DNA from: Candidatus Bathyarchaeota archaeon
Lineage (GTDB): Archaea > Thermoproteota > Bathyarchaeia > TCS64
Length of the DNA stretch: 27,705 nt
Direction of reading: 5' to 3'
Assembly (NCBI GenBank): GCA_003662205.1
Contig: QMXQ01000001.1
Span: 1 to 27,705 of the forward strand
Part shown: piece after piece, positions 1 through 7,348 of the stretch
Numbering within the stretch: position 1 is the first letter of the stretch
How the letters are laid out: every line of letters starts with the position of its first letter
Translations under genes and position numbers: made by a program
Notes under the pieces: generated by a model
Database searches by the model: none
Told to the model about the DNA's origin: nothing
Seen by the model: the letters and a program-made list of their open reading frames with translations, nothing else

Positions 1-1
1 C

Positions 2-784
2 TCCGACATCGTGCTCCTCGACGTGACCCCCCTCTCCCTCGGGGTCGAGACCCTCGGCGGCGTCTTCACCAAGGTCATAGAGCGGAACACGACAATCCCC
101 GTGAAGCGGAGCCAGATCTTCACGACGGCCGCCGACTTCCAGACCGCTGTCACCATCCACATCCTCCAGGGGGAGAGGGCGATGGCCAAGGACAACATCA
201 GCCTCGGCCGCTTCGACCTCACCGGCATCCCCCCGGCGCCCCGGGGCGTCCCCCAGATCGAGGTCACCTTCGACATCAATGCCGACGGCGTCCTCAACGT
301 CTCGGCGAAGGACCTCGGCACGGGCAAGGAGATGGGCATCACCATAACCGCCTCGACGAAGCTGACCCCGGAGGAGAAGGAGCGGATGATCAGGGAGGCG
401 GAGCAGTTCGCGGAGCAGGACCGCCGGGCCAGGGAGGAGGCGGAGGCCCGGAACACGGCGGACTCCCTCATCTACACGACGGAGAAGACCCTCAGCGAGA
501 TCGGAGATAAGCTCACCAAGGAGCAGAAATCCAAGGTCCAGAAGGGATTAGAGGCGCTGAAGGAGGCGCTGAAATCAGGAGGCGTCGCGGAGATCAACGC
601 CAAGATCGAGGAGCTGAGGAAGGCGGTGCAGGAGGCCGGCGCCGCGGTCTACCAGCAGGCGGCGGCCCAGCATGCCCAGCAGCAGGCCTCCCAGCAGACG
701 CCGCCCCCGGGCGGGGAGCAACAGGGGAAGAAGACCGTGGACGCGGAGTATAAGGTCGTAGACGAAGAAGAGAAAAAGAAGTAA
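2..784 (+). CDS. dnaK: Molecular chaperone DnaK (Hsp70), C-terminal part, 5' truncated by window edge
   Basis: This is the 3' part of an Hsp70 gene. The reading frame is open from base 2, so the true start lies before the window. The visible protein begins in the substrate-binding beta domain with the hallmark LLDVTPLSLGVETLGG, followed by IERNTTIPVKRSQ, LQGERAMAKDN and GIPPAPRGVPQIEVTFDI. Next comes the helical lid and a low-complexity Gln/Ala tail ending DAEYKVVDEEEKKK. The ATPase domain is not in view. DnaK binds exposed hydrophobic peptides in the cytosol in an ATP cycle driven by DnaJ and GrpE. The tail resembles bacterial-type DnaK, in line with the known transfer of dnaK from bacteria into archaea. 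dnaJ lies 3.7 kb downstream, separated by four other genes. The convergent MFS gene ends 16 bases away. Confidence 0.97.
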   Translation, partial: SDIVLLDVTPLSLGVETLGGVFTKVIERNTTIPVKRSQIFTTAADFQTAVTIHILQGERAMAKDNISLGRFDLTGIPPAPRGVPQIEVTFDINADGVLNVSAKDLGTGKEMGITITASTKLTPEEKERMIREAEQFAEQDRRAREEAEARNTADSLIYTTEKTLSEIGDKLTKEQKSKVQKGLEALKEALKSGGVAEINAKIEELRKAVQEAGAAVYQQAAAQHAQQQASQQTPPPGGEQQGKKTVDAEYKVVDEEEKKK

Positions 785-800
785 CAGAAACCGACGAGTT

Positions 801-2015
801 TTATTCCAACCATTCTTCTCGCAGGGTGCCTCTTGAATGAGGCGGTTCTTTTCCCATCGTCGTGTAGATCAGGGCGGTAGCCACCAGCACCGTTGCGGAG
901 ACGGCTAGCAGGGCCGTGTTGTAGCCCTGGGTGTCTATGAGGAACCCGACGGTGAATGTGGAGAGGACGCCCACTATGTTCCCGGTCATGGTGACGACCC
1001 CCAGCCCCACCGACCTCAGGTGGAAGGGCAGCGCAGCCGTGACGGAGGCGTATATGATGGGCGAGAAAGAGTATAGGACTAGGCCTATCAGCATGAAGAC
1101 GAGGGAGAGCTCGTACGCTCCCCTGAAGTGGGTGAGGGACATTATGAACACTCCGCTGAGGGCGGCGGCTGCGCATATCGCGTTCCTCCTGCCCAGCTTC
1201 TCCGCGGCGAACCCGCTTGAGATTTTGGCGAAGAACCCCGCCGCGGGCAGGATCATGGAGATGAACCCCGCCGTCGCGAGGCTCAGGCCGCGGAACTCGA
1301 CGAGGTAGATGGGGGCGAAGTTGAAGAGGGTCCGCAGGCACAGGTTATAGACGGCGTGGGCCAGCGCCAGCGGCACGAGGAAACGGCTGAAGCTCCGCAG
1401 CCCCAAGCCTCTGTCCGGATTCATCTCAACGGGGTGGGAAGAGTCCATCTCGTCCTCGTCGCCTCTCAACAGAATCGCTGTGGCAACCGCCAGGGCGAAG
1501 GCCGGAAGAGACAGGAGGAAGAAGGCCCACCTCCAGCCCCACGATGAGGCGATGGCCACGGCGAGGGGCAGCGCAATCGCGTTCCCGACGTTGGGCCCCG
1601 ACTCGTGGAATCCTATGATCCTCCCCTGCCTGCTCCCGAACCTCTCCGAGAGGAGGGTGTTCGCCAGGGGGAGGTGTATCCCCTGGAAGAGGCCGACAAG
1701 GAACCTGAGGATGAGGAAGTGGACAAAGCTAGCCGCGGCCAAGTTCAACATGGTGGCGAAGCCGTAGCCGACCATCCCGAGGATGAGGGCTCTCTTGATG
1801 CCGATCCTCCTCGCCATCAGCCCCGCCGGTATCTTGATCAGGATGTACCCCATCAGGTAGACAGTTCCAAACATCCCCGCCTGGGCGTGGGTAATCCCCA
1901 GCTCCTCCACCAGGATCGGGAGGACGGGTGGCAGCGCCGATCTGCAGAGGTATATCGATATCCACCCGAACCAGCACAGCAGCAGAACCGTGTAGCCGTA
2001 GCTCCAACGCCTCAA
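801..2015 (-). CDS. Major facilitator superfamily transporter
   Basis: This 404-residue protein is hydrophobic throughout, with about 12 predicted membrane segments in two halves split by a charged loop near residues 185-210. The first half has the MFS loop signature form GLMARRIGIKRALILG after helix 2, and the second half has the matching FAAEKLGRRNAICA. FHESGPNVGNA in helix 5 recalls the organic anion/hexuronate transporter type of MFS. It most likely moves a small organic acid or similar solute across the cytoplasmic membrane; the substrate cannot be told. The start is TTG, the only start codon before an upstream in-frame stop (TGA at 2031-2033). A TATA-like GGATAATATC lies on this strand at about 2049-2058. 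It is divergent from the M28 peptidase gene and convergent with dnaK. Confidence 0.9.
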   Translation of the reverse strand: MRRWSYGYTVLLLCWFGWISIYLCRSALPPVLPILVEELGITHAQAGMFGTVYLMGYILIKIPAGLMARRIGIKRALILGMVGYGFATMLNLAAASFVHFLILRFLVGLFQGIHLPLANTLLSERFGSRQGRIIGFHESGPNVGNAIALPLAVAIASSWGWRWAFFLLSLPAFALAVATAILLRGDEDEMDSSHPVEMNPDRGLGLRSFSRFLVPLALAHAVYNLCLRTLFNFAPIYLVEFRGLSLATAGFISMILPAAGFFAKISSGFAAEKLGRRNAICAAAALSGVFIMSLTHFRGAYELSLVFMLIGLVLYSFSPIIYASVTAALPFHLRSVGLGVVTMTGNIVGVLSTFTVGFLIDTQGYNTALLAVSATVLVATALIYTTMGKEPPHSRGTLREEWLE

Positions 2016-2086
2016 ATCCGTCCACTCTACTCAACTCCCCGCTTACTAGATATTATCCTTAGCATCTCACCCGGCTCCGTAAACTG

Positions 2087-2094
2087 TTATAAAG
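2087..2094 (+). promoter_or_regulatory. TATA-like box for the M28 peptidase gene
   Basis: TTATAAAG lies 31-38 bases before the ATG at 2125. With the usual archaeal spacing, transcription would begin about 10 bases before the ATG. No clear Shine-Dalgarno sequence follows, which suits a leaderless or short-leader transcript. Confidence 0.5.
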
Positions 2095-2124
2095 AACCCA
2101 AACTCACTACCTTAGATCGCAACC

Positions 2125-3537
2125 ATGTTGGATGAAGAACTTCTCACAGTCGAGCGCGAAGTCATCGGCGACATCTGGCAGAGCGGCGAGATCTACCGGA
2201 ACATGCTCTACATGGCCGACGAGCTCGGCAGCAGGTTCCCGGGGACCGAGAGCGAGAGGAAGGCCCAGGAGTACCTGCTGAAGAAGCTCAGAGAGTACGG
2301 CTACGAGAACGCCCACGCGGACGAGTTCACCTACTACGGGTGGAAGCGCGGCCCCGTCACCCTGGAGATGGTCGAGCCCTACCAGAGGGAGTTCGAGGCC
2401 ATCGCCCTGGCCATGTCTCCCGGGGGCGAGGTCGAGGGGGAGGTCGTCAACCTCGGAACCGGCAGCCCCGAGGAGTTCGAGGCCATCGACCCCGAGACCG
2501 TGAAGGGCAAGATCGTTCTCTGCTCCAGCGCGACGAGCCCCTCGGGGAAGCGCGTCCACAGGCGGACGAAGTACGGCTACGCCGTGGAGTACGGCGCCGT
2601 CGGCTTCATCTTCATGAACCACAACCCCGGGCAGCTGCCGCCGACGGGGAGCCTCAGGCCCGCGTACAAGATGGGCGGCGAGATCCCGGGCATCGGCGTC
2701 AGCCTGGAGACCGGGTCGCTGATGCTCCGCCTCGCCAAGGGCAGGGCCCTCAAGGTCAGGTTCCGCGACGAGAGCAGGGTCATCCCGAACGCCGTCTCCG
2801 CCAACATCGTCGCCGAACTCCCGGGAACCTCGAAGAAGGACGAGTGGATCGTGGTCGGCGGTCACTACGACGGCCACGACATCTCCCAGGGGGCCATGGA
2901 CAACCTCTCCGGGACCGCCGTCACCCTGGAGCTGGCGAGGGCCCTGAAGAGGTACGAGGGCAGGTTCAAGCGGAGCATCCGGTTCATCTGCTTCGCCTGC
3001 GAGGAGATAGGCGTCACCGGGGCCACCTGCTACGTGGACAAACACAAGGACGAGATGAAGGACGTCGCCGTCATGGTCAACCTCGAACTCGGGGGCCTGG
3101 CCTACAAGGACGGCACCAAGCACGCGGCCTTCACCGTCTACCAGCCGCCGGAGCTGAAGGAGAAGCTGAAGGCCTTCATCGACGAGATCGGGTATCCCAC
3201 ATCCATCCATGGGGGGACGTCCGCCGCATCCGACCACTGGCCCTTCTACATGCAGGGGGTGCCAACCCTCTACATGCACGCGGAGCTCTCACCCCAGCTC
3301 CTCATCGTCGGCAGGGGGTGGGGCCACACCTCCGCTGACATGATGGACAAAGTGGACCCCCGGAACCTACAGGAGGGCGCCATGGTGCTGGTCAGGCTGC
3401 TGCTGAGGCTCGCCAACCAGGAGGAGAAGATCGCGAAACACACCCCCCTCGACGAGATCATAAGGCACCTCGAAGAGACGGGGATGAAGAAGACCCTGGA
3501 GATCCAGAAGAAGTGGCACCCCCACAGCGTCAGGTAG
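2125..3537 (+). CDS. M28 family zinc aminopeptidase/carboxypeptidase with PA-like insert
   Basis: This is a 470-residue M28 (aminopeptidase Y/S-like) metallopeptidase. The two-zinc site is readable: H247 in GGHYDGHD, D259 in AMDNLSGTA, the E293-E294 pair in ACEEIGVTGA (catalytic base and ligand), and H371 in SDHWPFYMQGVP. The position usually held by Asp in the fourth motif is Glu321 (VNLELGG). Residues about 100-215, before the catalytic domain, look like a protease-associated (PA) domain (KGKIVLCSS, YGAVGFIFMNHNPG). No signal peptide is visible, so it is probably cytosolic. It would release N-terminal residues from peptides. Start ATG follows AACC with no strong ribosome site. A T run just after the stop (3570-3575) may end transcription. 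Exact specificity is unknown. Confidence 0.92.
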   Translation: MLDEELLTVEREVIGDIWQSGEIYRNMLYMADELGSRFPGTESERKAQEYLLKKLREYGYENAHADEFTYYGWKRGPVTLEMVEPYQREFEAIALAMSPGGEVEGEVVNLGTGSPEEFEAIDPETVKGKIVLCSSATSPSGKRVHRRTKYGYAVEYGAVGFIFMNHNPGQLPPTGSLRPAYKMGGEIPGIGVSLETGSLMLRLAKGRALKVRFRDESRVIPNAVSANIVAELPGTSKKDEWIVVGGHYDGHDISQGAMDNLSGTAVTLELARALKRYEGRFKRSIRFICFACEEIGVTGATCYVDKHKDEMKDVAVMVNLELGGLAYKDGTKHAAFTVYQPPELKEKLKAFIDEIGYPTSIHGGTSAASDHWPFYMQGVPTLYMHAELSPQLLIVGRGWGHTSADMMDKVDPRNLQEGAMVLVRLLLRLANQEEKIAKHTPLDEIIRHLEETGMKKTLEIQKKWHPHSVR

Positions 3538-3569
3538 GCTGCGGACGAGTTCAGTACGCGCCCACACCC

Positions 3570-3575
3570 TTTTTT
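3570..3575 (+). terminator. T-tract, possible archaeal terminator after the M28 gene
   Basis: TTTTTT followed by CTGTC lies 33 bases after the peptidase stop and before the promoter of the next gene. Archaeal RNA polymerase ends at such T-tracts without a hairpin. Evidence is position and sequence only. Confidence 0.35.
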
Positions 3576-3596
3576 CTGTCAAGTCCCTTCACACAA

Positions 3597-3606
3597 GCTT
3601 AATATG
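3597..3606 (+). promoter_or_regulatory. TATA-like box for the thioredoxin-like/GNAT pair
   Basis: GCTTAATATG lies 28-37 bases before the ATG at 3634. This predicts a start of transcription only a few bases before the ATG. Confidence 0.45.
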
Positions 3607-3633
3607 AGGAGCCCTTGAAAGAACTCGACAAGT

Positions 3634-3918
3634 ATGAAAAAATTAACGATCATTTACAGCCCCCAGTGCCCATGGAACACCCACTTTATGGGCGAGATCA
3701 CGAATTGGGCTTCGTCCCATGATGTTGAGATAGAAGAAATAGACGTTTTTGAGGCGTACGAGACTGCTAAAACCTATCTGGAGAAGACAACGATCGGCTT
3801 CACCAGGCACATGTTCATCACCGTTTTCGTCGATGGAGAATGGGTCCCCGGACACCCCGGCAACCCCGAATTTAAAACCCATCTTCTGAAGGCCCTAGGA
3901 GAAGCCACCGATGATTGA
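3634..3918 (+). CDS. Small thioredoxin-like protein with CPWN motif (YoaP-domain-like)
   Basis: This 94-residue protein has a thioredoxin-fold pattern. A first beta strand (KLTIIYS) is followed by C12-P-W-N15 at the place of the CxxC active site, then a helix, a second strand (VEIEEIDVF), and a VFVDGEWVPGHPG segment before a last helix. Only one cysteine is left, so it cannot run a normal dithiol cycle. It overlaps the next gene, a GNAT-like protein, by 8 bases, so the two are probably co-translated. GNAT domains fused to a C-terminal YoaP thioredoxin-like domain are known, and this pair looks like a split version in reverse order. That link is from memory of the family and is inference. Function unknown. 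Confidence 0.8.
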   Translation: MKKLTIIYSPQCPWNTHFMGEITNWASSHDVEIEEIDVFEAYETAKTYLEKTTIGFTRHMFITVFVDGEWVPGHPGNPEFKTHLLKALGEATDD

Positions 3919-4429
3919 GATGCTGCCTCTCAACGAGGAGACCATGGACCTTGAGATAGACCTATGTCTTAGATTCCACCCCTCCGGCATCGTCCCGGAT
4001 GGGAAGAACGCGGAGAGGGGGAGGGCTTTGAAGAAGCGTTTTCTGCGGAGGGTTTTTGATAAGGTCAGCCCAGCCGGCTTTGTTGCGGTAAGGGGCGGGA
4101 AACCCGTCGGCCTGTTAGAGCTGATGCCGCGGGCGTACGCGCGTGTGAGCGGCTACATCACGGGGAGGAGAGGGCACGACGACCACACTCTGACCATCGC
4201 CTGCCTTGAGGTCGCCGTAGGCGAGAATAGGAAGGAGGTGATGGAGAAACTGGTTAACCATTTAACGGGTAACCTACGGGTGTTCCGCCCGTACCGACAG
4301 ATAGAGGTGGGCGCATTCCCCGGGGACGTCGAGTTCCACCCGGCATGGGTATATGAAAGGAGCGGCTTCAGCGTGGTTGAGGATCGAGGGGCGGCGAGGC
4401 TGTTAGCTGTTTTGATACCTCAAAAATGA
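3911..4429 (+). CDS. GNAT-like acetyltransferase with degenerate acetyl-CoA motif
   Basis: This 172-residue protein has the strand order of a GNAT fold. GFVAVRGGKPVGLLELMP matches beta strands 2-4. TIACLEVAVGENRKEVMEKLVNHL stands where the acetyl-CoA loop and helix 3 should be. AWVYERSGFSVVED matches the C-terminal YerxGF element of GNATs. The R/QxxGxG/A loop is not conserved: the glycines are replaced (ENRKEVME), so acetyl-CoA binding may be weakened or altered. The start ATG lies inside the end of the thioredoxin-like gene (ATGATTGA overlap), so translation is coupled. It may act with that protein as a pair. Substrate unknown. Confidence 0.75.
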   Translation: MIEMLPLNEETMDLEIDLCLRFHPSGIVPDGKNAERGRALKKRFLRRVFDKVSPAGFVAVRGGKPVGLLELMPRAYARVSGYITGRRGHDDHTLTIACLEVAVGENRKEVMEKLVNHLTGNLRVFRPYRQIEVGAFPGDVEFHPAWVYERSGFSVVEDRGAARLLAVLIPQK

Positions 4430-4550
4430 AGCCGCTGAACGCCCTTGGAGCCGGAGCCTATTGATGGCTCTGGTTTGACTCGTCGTCTTTTGTAAACATT
4501 TTTCAGGTAGGTCGAATGTTTCATTGCTGGATTGCGGTCGCGGGTGGTGC

Positions 4551-5684
4551 TTGTTGGCGGGCAAGCGGGATTACTACGAGGTTCTCGGCGTCGATCGCAA
4601 CGCTTCTCAGGACGAGATCAAGCGGGCGTTCCGCAAGCTCGCCTTCAAGTACCACCCCGACCGGAACAAGAGCCCTGACGCGGAGGAGAAGTTCAAGGAG
4701 ATATCGGAGGCGTACGCCGTCCTCTCCGACCCCGAGAAGCGGCGGCAGTACGACGCCTTCGGCTTCGACGGCATCCGCGGCCGCTACACGGCGGAGGACA
4801 TCTTCAACCAGACCCGGTTCCGGGACATCTTCACGGAGTTCGGCTTCAACTTCGACGACCTCTTCAGCCGCATCTTCGGCGGCGGCTTCGGGGGCTTCAA
4901 CTTCCAGCAGGTCCGCACGGGACCCCGGCGCGGCCGCGACCTGAAGACCCAGATCGAGGTGACGCTGGAGCAGGCGGCCTTCGGCACCGAGGTTGAGATC
5001 ACCCTGCCCCGGCTGAGAAAATGCAGCCGGTGCGGCGGCACGGGGGCCGAGCCCGGTAGTAGCGTGGTGACCTGCCCCAAATGCGGCGGCACGGGGCGGA
5101 TCGAGCACCGAACCGTCTCGGGGTTCGCCCAGATGATCCGCGTCGTCCCCTGCGACCGATGCGGCGGCAGAGGGAGGGTCGCCGAGAAGCCCTGCAGGAC
5201 GTGCGGGGGCGACGGCCTGGAGGAGCGGAGGACCCGGCTCCAGGTCAAGGTGCCGCCTGGCATCGAGGACGGCGCCTACCTGGTCCTGAGGGGGCAGGGG
5301 GAGGACGGCCCCTACGGCGGACCGCCCGGGGATCTCTACGTCACGGTCAGGATCAAGCCCCACCCGTACCTCCTCAGGCGGGGGCGGGATATCATCTACG
5401 AGGCCGAGATCAACTTTCCCCAGGCCGCCCTCGGGGCGGAGATCAAGGTCCCGACGCTGACGGGCGAGACGACGCTCAGGGTGCCCCCGGGGACGCAGAG
5501 CGGCACCATACTCCGGCTGAAGGGGAAGGGCATCCGCGGCCGCTTCGGCAGGGGGGACCAGCTCGTCCACATCAACGTCCGGGTTCCGAAGAGGCTGACC
5601 CTGAGGCAGCGAGAGCTGATCGAGAAGCTCGCGAAGGAGTTCGGATCGGAGGAGCCCAGAAGGCGCTCGTGGTGGCGGAGGTAG
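4551..5684 (+). CDS. dnaJ: Co-chaperone DnaJ (type I Hsp40)
   Basis: DnaJ delivers substrates to DnaK and triggers its ATPase. The order is complete. The J domain starts RDYYEVLGVDRNAS and carries the HPD tripeptide in YHPDRNK. A Gly/Phe-rich region follows (FGFNFDD, FGGGFGGFNF). Four zinc-binding repeats are CSRCGGTG, CPKCGGTG, CDRCGGRG and CRTCGGDG. The C-terminal peptide-binding domains include VPPGIEDG and VPPGTQSG. From the chosen start it has 377 residues, normal for the family. I chose TTG at 4551 (TTG TTG GCG GGC AAG) because a GGTGG element lies just before it and the J domain begins a few residues later. An in-frame TTG at 4524 would add nine residues. It is convergent with purA, whose stop lies 3 bases away. 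Confidence 0.95.
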   Translation: MLAGKRDYYEVLGVDRNASQDEIKRAFRKLAFKYHPDRNKSPDAEEKFKEISEAYAVLSDPEKRRQYDAFGFDGIRGRYTAEDIFNQTRFRDIFTEFGFNFDDLFSRIFGGGFGGFNFQQVRTGPRRGRDLKTQIEVTLEQAAFGTEVEITLPRLRKCSRCGGTGAEPGSSVVTCPKCGGTGRIEHRTVSGFAQMIRVVPCDRCGGRGRVAEKPCRTCGGDGLEERRTRLQVKVPPGIEDGAYLVLRGQGEDGPYGGPPGDLYVTVRIKPHPYLLRRGRDIIYEAEINFPQAALGAEIKVPTLTGETTLRVPPGTQSGTILRLKGKGIRGRFGRGDQLVHINVRVPKRLTLRQRELIEKLAKEFGSEEPRRRSWWRR

Positions 5685-5687
5685 CCC

Positions 5688-6686
5688 CTACCGCCTGTCT
5701 ATGACCTCCTTCAGGCCGGGGCCCGTCCCGATGAGGGTCACGGGCAGCCCGATCTCCTCCTCGATTCTGCCGACGAAGCTCTTCGCCTCGGGGCCGAGTT
5801 CCTCGAAGCTGGTGAGGCCCTTGCACTCGGGGTAGAGGATGTCGAGCTTCGTGACCGCGATCTGGGTCGCCCCGTTGATCATCGCCGCCCTCCTCGCCAG
5901 ATCGAAGTTGAAGGGGGCGGCCCTCCTCTGCCTCCCCGTCACCGTCCCATACTCGTCCCAGCCCCGCCTCTTCGCCTCCTCGTGGCTTATCTCGCCGGGG
6001 AGGTCGCCGGCGCCCACCCTGGTGACGTAGGCCTTGAAGACGAGCACCACCTCGTCGACCCTGGTGGGGCCGACGCCGACGTCGGAGCAGGCGGCGGAGG
6101 CGCAGACGTCCTTCGACGTCACGTAGGGGTAGGTGCCGTGGTAGAGGCTGATGTAGGTGCCCTGGGTCCCCTCGATGATGACGGCCCCGCCCTCGTCGAG
6201 GACCCTGTTCAGCTCCGCGGGGACATCGGTCAGATAGGGCCTCAGCTCGGGGACCTCCCTCGCCATCTTCGCCGTCCTCATCGCCCTGTCGGCGTTGCAC
6301 GGCCCGGTCCCCGTCCCCGTGGTCTGGATCTTCCCCTTCAGGTGTCCCCTCCTGTCGATCTCGATGTGCCTGGGCTCGATGACGGCGCACTGGGGGTCCA
6401 GGCCGAACCGATCCTCGACGCCGAGCTCTCCGACCTCCTTGAGGACGATGTCGGGGTTGACGACGACCCCCGGCCCTATAAGCAGCCTCGTCCCTGGGTT
6501 GACGAAGGCACAGGGGACCATCCTGAGCTTATAGGTCCTCCCGTCCCTGACGACGGTGTGACCGGCGTTCGGCCCCACCCCCGCCCTCGCGCAGACGGCG
6601 GCGCCGTCGGCGACGGCGAGGTACGAGACGATCTTACCCTTCCCGGTGTCCCCGAAGAACCCGTCCACTACGACCGTGCACCCCAT
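5688..6686 (-). CDS. purA: Adenylosuccinate synthetase, short archaeal form
   Basis: PurA makes adenylosuccinate from IMP, aspartate and GTP, the first committed step to AMP. The N-terminus shows the IMP/GTP loop as GFFGDTGKGK (residues 9-18), with the catalytic Asp13, and the catalytic His43 in GPNAGHTVV. Other family landmarks are TGTGTGPCNADR, IIEGTQGTYISLYHGTYPYVTSKD and ITKLDILYPEC-like VTKLDILYPEC. At 332 residues it belongs to the short archaeal form, which lacks about 100 residues of the bacterial enzyme. The usual GDEGKGK is GDTGKGK here, so the Glu after the catalytic Asp is Thr. Start is ATG. A TATA-like box on this strand lies at 6726-6735. No other purine genes are nearby. Confidence 0.95.
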   Translation of the reverse strand: MGCTVVVDGFFGDTGKGKIVSYLAVADGAAVCARAGVGPNAGHTVVRDGRTYKLRMVPCAFVNPGTRLLIGPGVVVNPDIVLKEVGELGVEDRFGLDPQCAVIEPRHIEIDRRGHLKGKIQTTGTGTGPCNADRAMRTAKMAREVPELRPYLTDVPAELNRVLDEGGAVIIEGTQGTYISLYHGTYPYVTSKDVCASAACSDVGVGPTRVDEVVLVFKAYVTRVGAGDLPGEISHEEAKRRGWDEYGTVTGRQRRAAPFNFDLARRAAMINGATQIAVTKLDILYPECKGLTSFEELGPEAKSFVGRIEEEIGLPVTLIGTGPGLKEVIDRR

Positions 6687-6725
6687 ACAAATCCGACCTG
6701 AGACGCATTCAACACGACCTTGAAA

Positions 6726-6735
6726 AATTTAAGCT
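6726..6735 (-). promoter_or_regulatory. TATA-like box for purA
   Basis: On the minus strand this reads GCTTAAATTT, about 40-50 bases before the purA ATG. The divergent region 6687-6856 also holds the osmC promoter. Confidence 0.4.
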
Positions 6736-6805
6736 TTCCGTAATGATGACGCCGAGACCATCAGTAAATTAACATTTCCACGTCAAAACACGGGAGGGGC
6801 TAACC

Positions 6806-6813
6806 CTAAATAC
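6806..6813 (+). promoter_or_regulatory. TATA-like box for the OsmC-like gene
   Basis: CTAAATAC lies about 45-50 bases before the TTG start at 6857. Between them lies the GGGAGG ribosome site at 6842-6847. Confidence 0.4.
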
Positions 6814-6856
6814 CGGAGGCTATCATGGAACCCTCAGGACCGGGAGGCGAACTCGA

Positions 6857-7318
6857 TTGGTTCAGTTCAAGGAGCACCTCAGCTATCAGGTGAACGTCGA
6901 TTGGGATGGAGCGAGCGGCGGGCTGGTCGAATGCGAGAACTGCGGCGATCTGAAGCTGGACATGCCCTGCGAGTTCTCCGGCCTCGAGCGCAGCCCTTGC
7001 CCCGACCAGCTGTTCCTGGCCGCCATCGGCGGCTGCCTCCTCACAACCTTTCTGCACTTCAAGAATCGGCTCAACCTGGACGTCGAAGACGTAAGGATCA
7101 CAGTTTCGGCGGAGATAGATCTCAAACCGTCCGAGGGGTATCGCATCGGGTCGGTTACCGCCGTCATGCGGATCAGGGCCGACGCGGAGGACGCGGAGCT
7201 GGCGAGGAGGTGCGCCGAGCTGGCGAGGGACTACTGCCACATAACGCGGTCCATCGAGCCCTCCCTCCCGGTGGATGTCGCCATCGAGGTCACGGCGCCG
7301 CAGCCTCAAGGTGAGTAA
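6857..7318 (+). CDS. OsmC/Ohr family peroxiredoxin-like protein
   Basis: OsmC and Ohr proteins reduce organic peroxides with two cysteines in a dimer. Both are here: C60 in LFLAAIGGCLLTTF, the typical start of the central helix, and C127 in the DYCHITRSI segment, which matches the family's CPVSRxL. The length of 153 residues is normal. Extra cysteines at 26 and 29 (VECENCG) and 38 are not usual and might bind a metal or add disulfides. The start is TTG at 6857, preceded by GGGAGG nine bases upstream; an ATG at 6825 is in another frame. It is divergent from purA and 30 bases before the CinA-like gene, so the two may form an operon. Confidence 0.88.
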   Translation: MVQFKEHLSYQVNVDWDGASGGLVECENCGDLKLDMPCEFSGLERSPCPDQLFLAAIGGCLLTTFLHFKNRLNLDVEDVRITVSAEIDLKPSEGYRIGSVTAVMRIRADAEDAELARRCAELARDYCHITRSIEPSLPVDVAIEVTAPQPQGE

Positions 7319-7348
7319 ATGTTTTGTGGGGTTGAGGCTCTCCTATAG

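Noticed and set aside
6742..6800. A perfect box C (ATGATGA) between purA and the OsmC-like gene
   Set aside because: No CTGA box D follows at a suitable distance.
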